A stretch of 18,426 nt of DNA, from the NCBI GenBank assembly GCA_964499465.1, contig CAZCLJ010000065.1, forward strand, positions 1 to 18,426. The letters are read 5' to 3'. Made by a program: the position numbers and the translations under genes. This document shows, in pieces, positions 1-6,482 of the stretch. The DNA comes from JAAYJM01 sp964499465. Lineage in GTDB: Bacteria; Bacteroidota; Ignavibacteria; Kapaibacteriales; UBA2268. The notes under the pieces are model-generated. The model did no database searches. It saw nothing but the letters and a program-made list of their open reading frames with translations, and had not been told where the DNA came from. The first letter of the stretch is position 1. Each line of letters starts with the position of its first letter.

Positions 1-197
1 TTTTTGGAGTGAAGTTTTTTTTTGATAAATACGAGATTTATTTCACCCCACCCTGCGGGATATTTATCAGATGGACTCCACGCTTGGAAGGTGGAGTCCA
101 TCTTGCTGCTTTGCATTTTTCCCCTAAAGTCAGATTTCCTTCTGAATTTGATTTGCAGGAAGGAAGGGTTTGAGAAGAAAGATAAAAACAAATATAC
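1..197. other. Gene-free flank with a strong hairpin
   Basis: I see no credible gene here. An open frame running rightwards from position 22 has no recognisable protein features and runs into the antisense of the 159-residue gene. The stretch holds a loose inverted pair (GATAAATA at 24-31, TATTTATC at 61-68) and the hairpin annotated separately at 69-103. It lies just downstream of the minus-strand cluster that ends at 198. Confidence 0.5.
69..103. repeat. Perfect 13-bp hairpin
   Basis: AGATGGACTCCAC (69-81) and GTGGAGTCCATCT (91-103) pair perfectly around a 9-nt loop. The hairpin lies about 95 nt beyond the end of the 198-1530 cluster, so it could end that transcript, but no T-run follows on the minus strand. 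Its outer arms (CAGATG...CATCTT) match those of the hairpin at 14549-14581, whose inner stem differs. That fits a dispersed repeat family better than a dedicated terminator. Confidence 0.6.
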
Positions 198-677
198 TTA
201 TAAGATAATTAAACTATCTAACCAATCACTAATATTTTTTGTTTCTTTTACTGGGTATTTAGCACAAAGAAAATCAGGAATATATTCATTATCGTTTTGA
301 TTTTTTACTCTTAAAAATAACGAAAATTCAAATGCAGGCAAAGAAAGATTAATATATTCATTAATATTGTTTGAATTAATATCCGGTAAAAAGTTAATAA
401 TGATTTCTTTTTTTTCTTGAAATAATGTAAAAAGAATTTTATTTTGTTCATCTTCATAAAATAATTTTTTATCCCATTGAACAAAGCTATTAGGATATAT
501 CATTTTTACACTATCTAAAATTAAATCATCAACTTTACTTAAATTTTCAATTCTATTATTGTCTATTCTTAAGTAAGGAAGAAATGCAATTTTAGTACCA
601 TTATCTTTATTAATGCTAATTATTTTAATTAAATTCATTTTCGATTCTGGTAGAATTTCGTAATATATCTGTTTCAT
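198..677 (-). CDS. Hypothetical protein, 159 aa, last gene of a four-gene cluster
   Basis: I do not recognise this protein. It has no signal peptide or membrane segment and is rich in Lys, Asn and Ile like its neighbours. It looks soluble, with alternating hydrophobic and charged stretches suggesting a mixed alpha/beta fold, and ends in a hydrophobic tail (WLDSLIIL). The start at 677 is supported by a purine-rich AAAGGG about 7 nt upstream. It begins 25 nt after the stop of the 88-residue gene and is co-directional with the three genes before it, so it is probably the promoter-distal gene of one transcript. It is a real gene by length and by its setting in a tight cluster; its function is unknown. 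Confidence 0.65.
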   Translation of the reverse strand: MKQIYYEILPESKMNLIKIISINKDNGTKIAFLPYLRIDNNRIENLSKVDDLILDSVKMIYPNSFVQWDKKLFYEDEQNKILFTLFQEKKEIIINFLPDINSNNINEYINLSLPAFEFSLFLRVKNQNDNEYIPDFLCAKYPVKETKNISDWLDSLIIL

Positions 678-702
678 TTTAAACCCTTTATTAATTATTA
701 AA

Positions 703-969
703 TTAGTCTAAGCCCACAAGTATCATTTTATTATTTTTTTTTGTATTATCTGAAATGATACTTAATGAGCTTAATTTTTTTTTGTTACTTATAAAGTAAT
801 TCCTTTTATTGTTCGATTTTATATTATTGTTTTTACAATCACCGCAATGAACTGTTTCTAAATAATCAGCACAACCAAAATCATTAACTTCATTAGATGA
901 AGATATAGATTTATAGGAAGATGAATTAAAACTTAATACAAAACGATTTCTAGCAATTTTATTATTCAT
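703..969 (-). CDS. Small Ser/Asn/Lys-rich protein with three Cys, 88 aa
   Basis: This is an unrecognised small protein of low complexity, rich in Ser, Asn and Lys. Cysteines lie at residues 33, 42 and 45 inside a more acidic segment (DFGCADYLETVHCGDC), giving a CxxC pair with a nearby third Cys. There is no signal peptide and no double-glycine leader cleavage site. The start at 969 follows the stop codon of the 55-residue proline-rich gene after only two bases, so re-initiation or translational coupling is likely. A modified-peptide precursor is one possibility because of size and Cys content, but no maturase or transporter gene is adjacent, so that is speculation. A small metal-binding or partner protein is equally possible. 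Confidence 0.55.
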   Translation of the reverse strand: MNNKIARNRFVLSFNSSSYKSISSSNEVNDFGCADYLETVHCGDCKNNNIKSNNKRNYFISNKKKLSSLSIISDNTKKNNKMILVGLD

Positions 970-971
970 AA

Positions 972-1139
972 TTATTCTTTCTTTTGTGTATTTGTCTTAG
1001 AAATAATAGGTTTAGGTGGTGGCGTTAAACCTTCGTTAACACTAGTAGGTTTGGGTGGTGGTGTCGGAATTAAACCTTCATTAATTTGTTGCAAGGGTTT
1101 AGGTGGTGGCGTTAGCCCTTTATTAGTATCATTTGACAT
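972..1139 (-). CDS. 55-aa proline-rich repeat protein (EGLTPPPKP repeats)
   Basis: A complete minus-strand frame from ATG at 1139 to TAA at 972. It contains three imperfect copies of a 9-10 residue unit: KGLTPPPKP (residues 7-15), EGLIPTPPPKP (21-31) and EGLTPPPKP (36-44), followed by a polar Lys-rich tail. The reading frame is supported by the preserved amino-acid repeat, by an ATG overlapping the end of the upstream membrane gene by 11 nt, and by a stop two bases before the next start. Each unit holds a PPP run, the type of sequence known to stall ribosomes unless EF-P is present. No signal peptide is visible. The function is unknown; the proline-rich segments suggest an extended partner-binding peptide, perhaps for the membrane protein encoded just upstream. 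Confidence 0.7.
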   Translation of the reverse strand: MSNDTNKGLTPPPKPLQQINEGLIPTPPPKPTSVNEGLTPPPKPIISKTNTQKKE

Positions 1140-1530
1140 AATTTAAACTCGCAAAAATAATTAAAAAAATTAAACCAATTAAAAATAGTATTAATGAAAC
1201 CCAATTTAGAAATTTTGTAATTAAAGCATAACATTCTGTTTCTTTTTCATTTAATAAATCATCAAATGAACGTCTAGAAGATATTTGTGAAAACAACATT
1301 AATATCAATGATAAAGCAAAAGATATCCATAAAAACATCAAAAGAAATGATGAATGAATTATAATATTTTGATTAGAGTAAAGGTTATTAGCAATCATAA
1401 TACTAAAACTTAAACCTCCTGTTGATAATAAAACTATTAATTTATCAAACTGTTGTTCAGAATATAATCTTGAAACGTATAGTTGATTTCTATATTCTTT
1501 CATTTCTTCATTTTCGTTATCATTTTCCAT
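1129..1530 (-). CDS. Small membrane protein with three hydrophobic segments, 133 aa
   Basis: An acidic N-terminus (Glu/Asn-rich, residues 1-11) leads to a conserved-looking EQQFDK at 25-30. Hydrophobic segments follow at about 31-49, 57-81 and 108-129, with a basic-charged loop (SSRRSFDDLLNEKE) between the last two. It is probably an inner-membrane protein with two strong and one weaker transmembrane helix. This is the first gene of the four-gene minus-strand cluster, and its last 11 nt overlap the start of the proline-rich 55-residue gene. The layout resembles small two- or three-helix membrane proteins encoded beside soluble partners, such as SLATT-like effectors, but I cannot assign a family. 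The start at 1530 is the only sensible Met. Confidence 0.7.
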   Translation of the reverse strand: MENDNENEEMKEYRNQLYVSRLYSEQQFDKLIVLLSTGGLSFSIMIANNLYSNQNIIIHSSFLLMFLWISFALSLILMLFSQISSRRSFDDLLNEKETECYALITKFLNWVSLILFLIGLIFLIIFASLNYVK

Positions 1531-1594
1531 TCAAATTCCATTGTTAAATAATTTATTATTTTTCTATATAATAATTGTGCCAATATAAAATATT

Positions 1595-1627
1595 TGTCAT
1601 ATTTGCTTAAAATATGCTATTTTGACA
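1595..1627. promoter_or_regulatory. Operator-like dyad upstream of the four-gene cluster
   Basis: CATATTT (1598-1604) and AAATATG (1610-1616) form a perfect 7-bp inverted repeat with a 5-nt centre. They are nested in a wider imperfect dyad with TGTCA (1595-1599) and TGACA (1623-1627). It lies 65-97 nt before the start of the 133-residue membrane gene, in a gene-free stretch where its promoter must sit. The sequence is very AT-rich, so chance palindromes are common. Confidence 0.3.
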
Positions 1628-1730
1628 CCATAAATTTATTTTAATGCCAGTATGACATTAAATATACGATATATTATATTAAATTATTTTAACCTTATGT
1701 TTATTAATTCTAAATTATTTACAAAAACAC

Positions 1731-1790
1731 TTACTCCCCCTCCACTATCCTAATTTCCTCCTCTGTTAAGCCGTAGAGTTTATTTACCAT
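1731..1790 (-). pseudogene. Relic of a type IIG enzyme C-terminus
   Basis: Minus-strand translation from 1790 gives MVNKLYGLTEEEIRIVEGE and a stop at 1731. The intact enzyme at 2962-6147 ends with LVYQLYGLTEEEIRIVEGE. The nucleotides match at 41 of 43 positions between 1736-1778 and 2967-3009. Upstream the frame is closed by a TAG at 1803-1805, so nothing more of the gene remains. The scrap lies immediately beyond the DUF1016 nuclease gene. Either the 3' end of the enzyme was duplicated when the nuclease cassette arrived, or this is the last trace of a second, related RM gene. Confidence 0.8.
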
Positions 1791-1822
1791 TATAATTATT
1801 TTCTATTTTCTGTAAATAAAGT

Positions 1823-2821
1823 TCAAGATTTTAACGATTTTTTTTCACGCTCAATCTCAGCAATCAATTCGGCTTCAGTTGGAAGAAAGGGCATGTATTT
1901 AGTAGCGAAAAGTTGTTTATTCTCTTTTAGAATGCTGTATTTTACAATGGTTTCGTCTTTTTCGGCACAAAGTATTATACCAATTGTGGGGTTGTCATCA
2001 GTCTGTTTTTTAAGGTCGTCAAACATACGCAAATACATATCCATTTGCCCAGTGTCTTGGTGGCTTAACTTGGTTGTTTTCAGGTCGAACAGTACAAAAC
2101 ATTTAAGCAAATAATTATAAAAGACAAGGTCAATATAAAAATGACTGGTTTCGGTGCTTATTCTGAATTGACGGGCTACAAATGAAAATCCTTTGCCTAA
2201 TTCCAATAAGAAATGCTGTAAGTTTTCTATCAAAGCGGTTTCTATTTCTAACTCTTTTGCATAAATGGGTTCAGGTATGTTTAAAAATTCAAAAACATAA
2301 GGGTCTTTTATAAAATCGTTTATATTTGCCTTTTCTAATGATTGATTTTGGTTCGTAGAATCTGGTTCCTTTTGCGAGGACAACAAACGTTGGTAATAGA
2401 AGGTGTGAATATTTCGTTCCAGAACACGACTACTCCAATTTTGTTCGGCACATTCTCTCAGATAAAAGTCTCTTGCATCGGGATTTTCTACCCTCATTAT
2501 AAGGCGATGATGAGTCCATGTCAAATTGCTACGCAGTGCGTAGCAAATTTCAGGGTCGGGATAAGTGAGATAAAATTGTCTGAAATTTCGCAAGTTCGCA
2601 TAAGAAAATCCTTTGCCAAACTCTGTAGAAAGCTCTTTTGAGAGGTTCTCCAATAATTTTTCACCATAAGTTGCTCTATCCGAACCTTGTTGTTCTTCTT
2701 CTACAATACGTTTTCCAATATGCCAGTATGTTTCAACCATCATTGAATTAATTACGGCATAAGATTTATTTCTGGCTTCTGTTAATATACTTTTTATATC
2801 ATTATAAAAACTTGATAACAT
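1823..2821 (-). CDS. DUF1016 / YhcG-type PDDEXK nuclease domain protein, 332 aa
   Basis: The N-terminal half (about residues 1-160) is the helical DUF1016 N domain, with the typical TYWHIGKRIVEEEQ and GFSYANLRNFRQFY motifs. The C-terminal half (about 180-320) is a PDDEXK-like nuclease fold: GKGFSFVARQFRI (209-221), YIDLVFY with Asp231, then LFDLKTTKL with Asp246 and Lys248, and GQMDMYL (258-264). Family members usually have Glu-Leu-Lys at the last catalytic motif; here it is Asp-Leu-Lys, a conservative change whose effect on cleavage is uncertain. Full length for the family. A GAAAGGA lies about 7 nt before the ATG at 2821. Proteins of this family are often encoded with restriction-modification genes, as here. 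Its molecular role is not well defined; DNA or RNA processing and defence are inferred. Confidence 0.88.
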   Translation of the reverse strand: MLSSFYNDIKSILTEARNKSYAVINSMMVETYWHIGKRIVEEEQQGSDRATYGEKLLENLSKELSTEFGKGFSYANLRNFRQFYLTYPDPEICYALRSNLTWTHHRLIMRVENPDARDFYLRECAEQNWSSRVLERNIHTFYYQRLLSSQKEPDSTNQNQSLEKANINDFIKDPYVFEFLNIPEPIYAKELEIETALIENLQHFLLELGKGFSFVARQFRISTETSHFYIDLVFYNYLLKCFVLFDLKTTKLSHQDTGQMDMYLRMFDDLKKQTDDNPTIGIILCAEKDETIVKYSILKENKQLFATKYMPFLPTEAELIAEIEREKKSLKS

Positions 2822-2870
2822 AATATTCCTTTCAAATTATGTGTTTACTACTATAATGAAATTCCTTCGG

Positions 2871-2927
2871 AATTTAGTATGCTCGAAGGGTTTTTCTGGA
2901 TTCTTCGCTTCGCTCCAGAATGACATA
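2871..2927. repeat. Small hairpin plus a half copy of a dispersed 'GAATGACA' repeat
   Basis: Between the nuclease gene and the type IIG gene lies a short hairpin (AAATTCC-TTC-GGAATTT). It is followed by CTGGATTCTTCGCTTCGC and TCCAGAATGACA, with TCTGGA/TCCAGA arms. Read on the other strand it begins TGTCATTCTGGAGCGAAG, the same style as the longer palindromic repeats at 14434-14515 and 17831-17918. No gene is visible in this 140-nt gap. Confidence 0.5.
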
Positions 2928-2940
2928 GAAAAATTAATAA

Positions 2941-2963
2941 TTAACAATTAACAATTAACAATT
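2941..2963. repeat. Left 23-bp inverted repeat flanking the type IIG gene
   Basis: Three tandem TTAACAA units plus TT. The sequence is the exact reverse complement of 6189-6211 on the far side of the type IIG gene. It overlaps the gene's stop codon by two bases, so the pair delimits the gene almost exactly. Confidence 0.7.
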
Positions 2964-5900
2964 ATTCCCCCTCCACTATCCTAATTTCCTCCTCCGTTAA
3001 GCCGTAAAGCTGGTAAACGAGGGTGTCGATTCGGTGGTCTAATATGTCTATTTTTTGCTTAAATAATTTCTTGTCTGCTTCCGTTGTTGCTGTGTGGTAT
3101 TGCTTCTGTATTTCAAGCATCGAATCTACAAGAGAAACGAGGCGGTCGTGCTGGGCTTTTTCTGCTGGATTGGAAAAGTCTAATACACGAATTGGTAAAC
3201 TTTCTATTTGGTATGTTTGAATTTCAGGAAATATTTCTTCTTTTTTTGTAGTAAAATATTTTTTAAAAAAGAAATTAATCAACTGTGAATTTATTAAAGC
3301 TAATAGAAAAAATAAATTAATATTAGGGCTTATTACTGCATATAAATTTTTTATGAAATAATAATTGTTATTATCATAAGTAGCAATAAGTTTGTTTGCA
3401 ACTCTTCTAATTAATAGTTTTTCAATTTCAGAAAAATCCTGTAATCTTTTTATTTCTTTATCGGTTTCAAGACAATAAGTATTTTGATATTTAATAATAA
3501 ATTTATTTACCTCCTCACCTAATAATGTTTTCTGCCCAATACTATTTTCTCTAATAGTTTTTTTCCCAATTTCCATACCTCTTTTTGTTTTTGCTATTGT
3601 TCTTAATGGGTTGCTTTGAAAAATTAATTTTTTTATCAATTTAAATTCATTATCAGATATAACAGTATTGAAAATTGAAGAAGGAAATTCTGTAAAAATG
3701 GTTTGATTAAGGTTTTTTATAAATCTGCAATTCTGCATTGGATAGAAATCAAAAATTCTTACAGTATGATTATTACTTTTACTTTTTTTAATATTAAAAA
3801 CAATGCATTCTGTACTTGCTTGTTCAAAAGCTTTGCCAACTTCTGTTATGCTTTCAATATCGAAATCTAATAATAATTCTCTAACTTTTCGACTATCTAA
3901 ATTAAACTGCAAAAATCTTGGTGTTATGAAACTAAAATATCCATTATCTTTTAAAATAATAATTGATTTTTCTATAAAAATTGAATATAAATCAACTTGA
4001 CTAATTGCAACTTTATATTTTTCTAAGAAATAATTAACATAAATTTTATCTAAAAGATGTATTCTTACATACGGTGGATTCCCAATAACCACATCGAAAC
4101 CACCATTTTTAAATATTTCCGGAAATTCCTTTTCCCAATCAAACACATTTATTTTTCTCATTTCTTCATTACCAAAAAGCATAATGTCTTTGTCATTGTA
4201 AAAATCGCTGCCAATGAGAGAATTTCCACATTTGATATTATTTTCCAAAGTCGGAAGCAGTTTCAAATCTGAGTGTCGGAACAAGACACCTTCAGCTTCT
4301 TTCCCTTCGTTTTCAAGCAGTTTTAAATATAGTGAAAGTTTTGTAACCTGAGTTGCCTGCGGGTCGATGTCCACTCCAAAAATATTATTAATTAAAATTC
4401 TTTGCTTTTCTTCAATCGTTAATTTGTAATTATGTTCAGCAACCTGATAAATCTTATTTTCCTTTAAAGCACTTTTCAAATTTTTCTCATTCGTATAATA
4501 ATTCAAATGGAAATTCAATAGATATTGATAAGCTCCTACCAGGAAAGAACCAGAGCCGCAAGCGGGGTCGCAAATTTTTATTTTTGAAATTTCAACGGGG
4601 GAAAGGAATCGGGAATTTGGAATCAGGAATTGGGATTGTTCTTGTTTAGCGAGCGAATCATTCCGTTTAATAGTTTGTTTACTTTCTGAATTTGATTCCA
4701 TATTGGGAGCATATTTTCCTTTGTTGTTAAATTCAATATATTCGCCGGAATTGATACTGCTGCTCTCTGAATCTGACTGATTAGTCCGTAAGTTTCCTGT
4801 TTGGGTAGAGTCCTCATTAAGCAGTAAATCATTTCTACTAATTTCATTGCATCTTCCCAAACCTGTAACTCCCTGTAAGTCTTGACTTTCTCTTTCATTT
4901 TGCAACCCTTTATTTTTATAAACATAATTTCCTATTTCCCAATTCCTATTTCCCAATTCCTGATTCCCAATTCCTGATTCCCAGTCCCCTAATATTTTCC
5001 CTACCGTATTTTTCACTATATAATTGACAATATATTGCGGAGTGTAATAAACGCCACCAGCTTTTCTTACTTCCGGTTTCTCGTCAATAATTACTGTATG
5101 CCCATCTTTAACATTTCTGAATTGAATAGTTTTGCCTAAGAACTGCTCATAAATGTTACCAAGTATTTCGATAGGCAAAATTGAAAACTCATACGGACAT
5201 TCAGGATAATATAATGCATTGATAATTGAAACGATAACTTTATCATCAATTTTTAAGTCAGAAAGCCATTTTTCAGGTTGAAATAAACCAGCATTATACT
5301 TTTTGTTAGCTTTTATAAAAATTTCATCTAACTGTTTGTATTTTGTATAGCTTGCATCCTTATTTTGAGCAATTGAAAAAAGGAGTTCATAAGGTTCAAT
5401 TCCTTTATCTTCTGCAATTCTCAGAAAAATAATTCTGTCAATGATTTTTTGAACAGCAAGATTTAAATTGTAAATATCAATTTCATTATTTCTTAGTGCA
5501 ATGTTTTTAGCAAGGTCGCTTCGCCATCCCTCAATAAGTTTTAGCAGTTCTTTATCAACCTCGCTTGTTCCCCTCTTCCCCTTATTCGAACTTACAAACT
5601 TATCGAAACTGCCCTTTAGAACCATCTCCTTTGAAAACGTATCCCAAAGGAAATCAAACTCCTTCAGGTAATCCCTGTAAGTAAAGTAATTTATGCGCGC
5701 AACTGAAGCTTTGTCGTTTAGAGTTGGTTTTATTGTGCAGTCGTAAATGGAAAGTTCTTCAAAGTCAGTAATAATGGAAATTGGCATTTTAGCACTCCAG
5801 CCGTATCGTCGTAGTTGATAAGCAGGGTCAATGCTATCTGTTATCGAAACGCTCGGTTTCTTTGCTTCCAAGAAAAATTTCCGCTGTCCATAAATCGTAA

Positions 5901-6147
5901 AGCAGTAATCAGGTGCTTTTGTATGCCCTCCTATTTTGATTTTATCTTCGTGGATAACTTCGCGGTAGCTTTCGGCAAGCCCCTGCCGGTTGTTGATGTC
6001 CCAGCCGAGTGCTTCAAAGAATGGATTAATGAAATCATTGCGTGTTTGAGTTTCGTTGTAATTGCCTTTTTTGTATTCGTCAAGGTGATACTCAAAGCGT
6101 TCTACAATTTTCCTTACAATTTCTTTTGCTTCTTCTTTTGTAAACAT
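2962..6147 (-). CDS. Type IIG-like restriction-modification enzyme, 1061 aa
   Basis: A single chain combining nuclease, N6-adenine methylase and target recognition. The N-terminal nuclease shows Asp80 (APDYCF) and Glu94-x-Lys96 (FFLEAKKP), a PD-(D/E)xK site like that of type I HsdR and type IIG enzymes. A helical spacer leads to GGVYYTPQYIVNYIV (364-378), then methylase motif I DPACGSGSF (527-535) and motif IV NPPY (690-693). The C-terminal part (about 850-1061) is TaqI/Eco57I-like specificity sequence ending YGLTEEEIRIVEGE. It would methylate adenine in its site and cut unmodified DNA. About 129 residues (388-516), low-complexity and rich in Asn, Ser and Gln, interrupt the spacer just before motif I and match the inserted element at 4600-4986. 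Without them the protein is a normal length. Whether the insert is tolerated is unknown, but the frame is intact. Confidence 0.9.
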   Translation of the reverse strand: MFTKEEAKEIVRKIVERFEYHLDEYKKGNYNETQTRNDFINPFFEALGWDINNRQGLAESYREVIHEDKIKIGGHTKAPDYCFTIYGQRKFFLEAKKPSVSITDSIDPAYQLRRYGWSAKMPISIITDFEELSIYDCTIKPTLNDKASVARINYFTYRDYLKEFDFLWDTFSKEMVLKGSFDKFVSSNKGKRGTSEVDKELLKLIEGWRSDLAKNIALRNNEIDIYNLNLAVQKIIDRIIFLRIAEDKGIEPYELLFSIAQNKDASYTKYKQLDEIFIKANKKYNAGLFQPEKWLSDLKIDDKVIVSIINALYYPECPYEFSILPIEILGNIYEQFLGKTIQFRNVKDGHTVIIDEKPEVRKAGGVYYTPQYIVNYIVKNTVGKILGDWESGIGNQELGNRNWEIGNYVYKNKGLQNERESQDLQGVTGLGRCNEISRNDLLLNEDSTQTGNLRTNQSDSESSSINSGEYIEFNNKGKYAPNMESNSESKQTIKRNDSLAKQEQSQFLIPNSRFLSPVEISKIKICDPACGSGSFLVGAYQYLLNFHLNYYTNEKNLKSALKENKIYQVAEHNYKLTIEEKQRILINNIFGVDIDPQATQVTKLSLYLKLLENEGKEAEGVLFRHSDLKLLPTLENNIKCGNSLIGSDFYNDKDIMLFGNEEMRKINVFDWEKEFPEIFKNGGFDVVIGNPPYVRIHLLDKIYVNYFLEKYKVAISQVDLYSIFIEKSIIILKDNGYFSFITPRFLQFNLDSRKVRELLLDFDIESITEVGKAFEQASTECIVFNIKKSKSNNHTVRIFDFYPMQNCRFIKNLNQTIFTEFPSSIFNTVISDNEFKLIKKLIFQSNPLRTIAKTKRGMEIGKKTIRENSIGQKTLLGEEVNKFIIKYQNTYCLETDKEIKRLQDFSEIEKLLIRRVANKLIATYDNNNYYFIKNLYAVISPNINLFFLLALINSQLINFFFKKYFTTKKEEIFPEIQTYQIESLPIRVLDFSNPAEKAQHDRLVSLVDSMLEIQKQYHTATTEADKKLFKQKIDILDHRIDTLVYQLYGLTEEEIRIVEGE
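4600..4986 (-). mobile_element. IVS-like insertion with inverted-repeat ends inside the type IIG gene
   Basis: This segment interrupts conserved coding sequence between VGKIL and VEISKIKICDPACGSG. Its ends are inverted repeats: 4605-4635 is the reverse complement of 4951-4981 at 29 of 31 positions. The right end also carries about 3.5 tandem 14-bp units of the TTCCCAATTCCTG type (about 4935-4984). The interior holds a decayed four-helix-bundle protein gene in a different frame on the same strand. The insert is close to a multiple of three and has no stop in the host frame, so the host enzyme can be translated through it. Such (W)GIGN/ELGN-coding repeats around four-helix-bundle genes recall the intervening sequences of bacterial 23S rRNA; how they move is not established. 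Confidence 0.7.
4623..4898 (-). pseudogene. Four-helix-bundle (23S rRNA IVS-type) protein, internally deleted
   Basis: From Met at 4898 the product begins KEKVKTYRELQVWEDAM and continues through a segment containing GLISQIQRAAVSIPANI, the hallmark N-terminal half of the four-helix-bundle / S23 IVS protein family (TIGR02436-like). The expected continuation (AEG...R..., then ELETQL...) is missing: the sequence jumps to a tail like the normal C-terminus (QIQKVNKLLNGMIRSLNKN). The product is about 91 residues against the family's usual 115-125. I read this as an internal deletion with both ends kept in frame. An in-frame Met at 4925 would lengthen it by nine residues but looks less natural. It lies wholly inside the type IIG gene, same strand, different frame. 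Confidence 0.7.
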
Positions 6148-6188
6148 ATTTACTTCAGATTTCTTTCGAATACTGCAAATTAAGAAAA

Positions 6189-6211
6189 AATTGTTAATTG
6201 TTAATTGTTAA
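6189..6211. repeat. Right 23-bp inverted repeat flanking the type IIG gene
   Basis: AATTGTT units in tandem, exactly reverse-complementary to 2941-2963. It sits about 42 nt upstream of the type IIG start codon. Together the two copies bracket the complete gene. Confidence 0.7.
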
Positions 6212-6461
6212 ATCTCATTTTACAGTTCAGAATTAAAAACGTAATAGAATGATTAAAACTCCTTATATTCAACTTTATTTGTAAAACTTATTTTAATTAT
6301 CACTCGAAACCTTGAAATAATCAATATAATCATATTTTATTAAAAAAATATTATTCTTATTCCTTTCATTTCTTTAATTTTTTTCTTATATTTAAAAGTT
6401 AGAAAAAAATATAAAAAAAAATTGTTTTTTTTATATTGCATAAGTAATTGCTTTTTGATTA

Positions 6462-6482
6462 ATCATTTTTAAAAAAAATGAT
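6462..6482. repeat. AT-rich hairpin upstream of the T9SS gene
   Basis: ATCATTTTT (6462-6470) and AAAAATGAT (6474-6482) form a perfect 9-bp stem with a 3-nt loop, about 290 nt before the start of the T9SS gene. It could be a leader structure or chance in this A/T-tract-rich stretch. Confidence 0.3.

Noticed and set aside
22..300. Open frame of 92 codons on the plus strand
   Set aside because: It spans the hairpin at 69-103 and the antisense of the 159-aa gene; the translation has no protein-like features.
703..1139. RiPP precursor pair
   Set aside because: No maturase, protease or transporter gene and no double-glycine leader in the window, so I kept it only as a possibility.
1563..1592. Sigma-54-like TTGGCAC on the minus strand upstream of the four-gene cluster
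   Set aside because: The -24 half is good, but no GC lies at the required -12 spacing.
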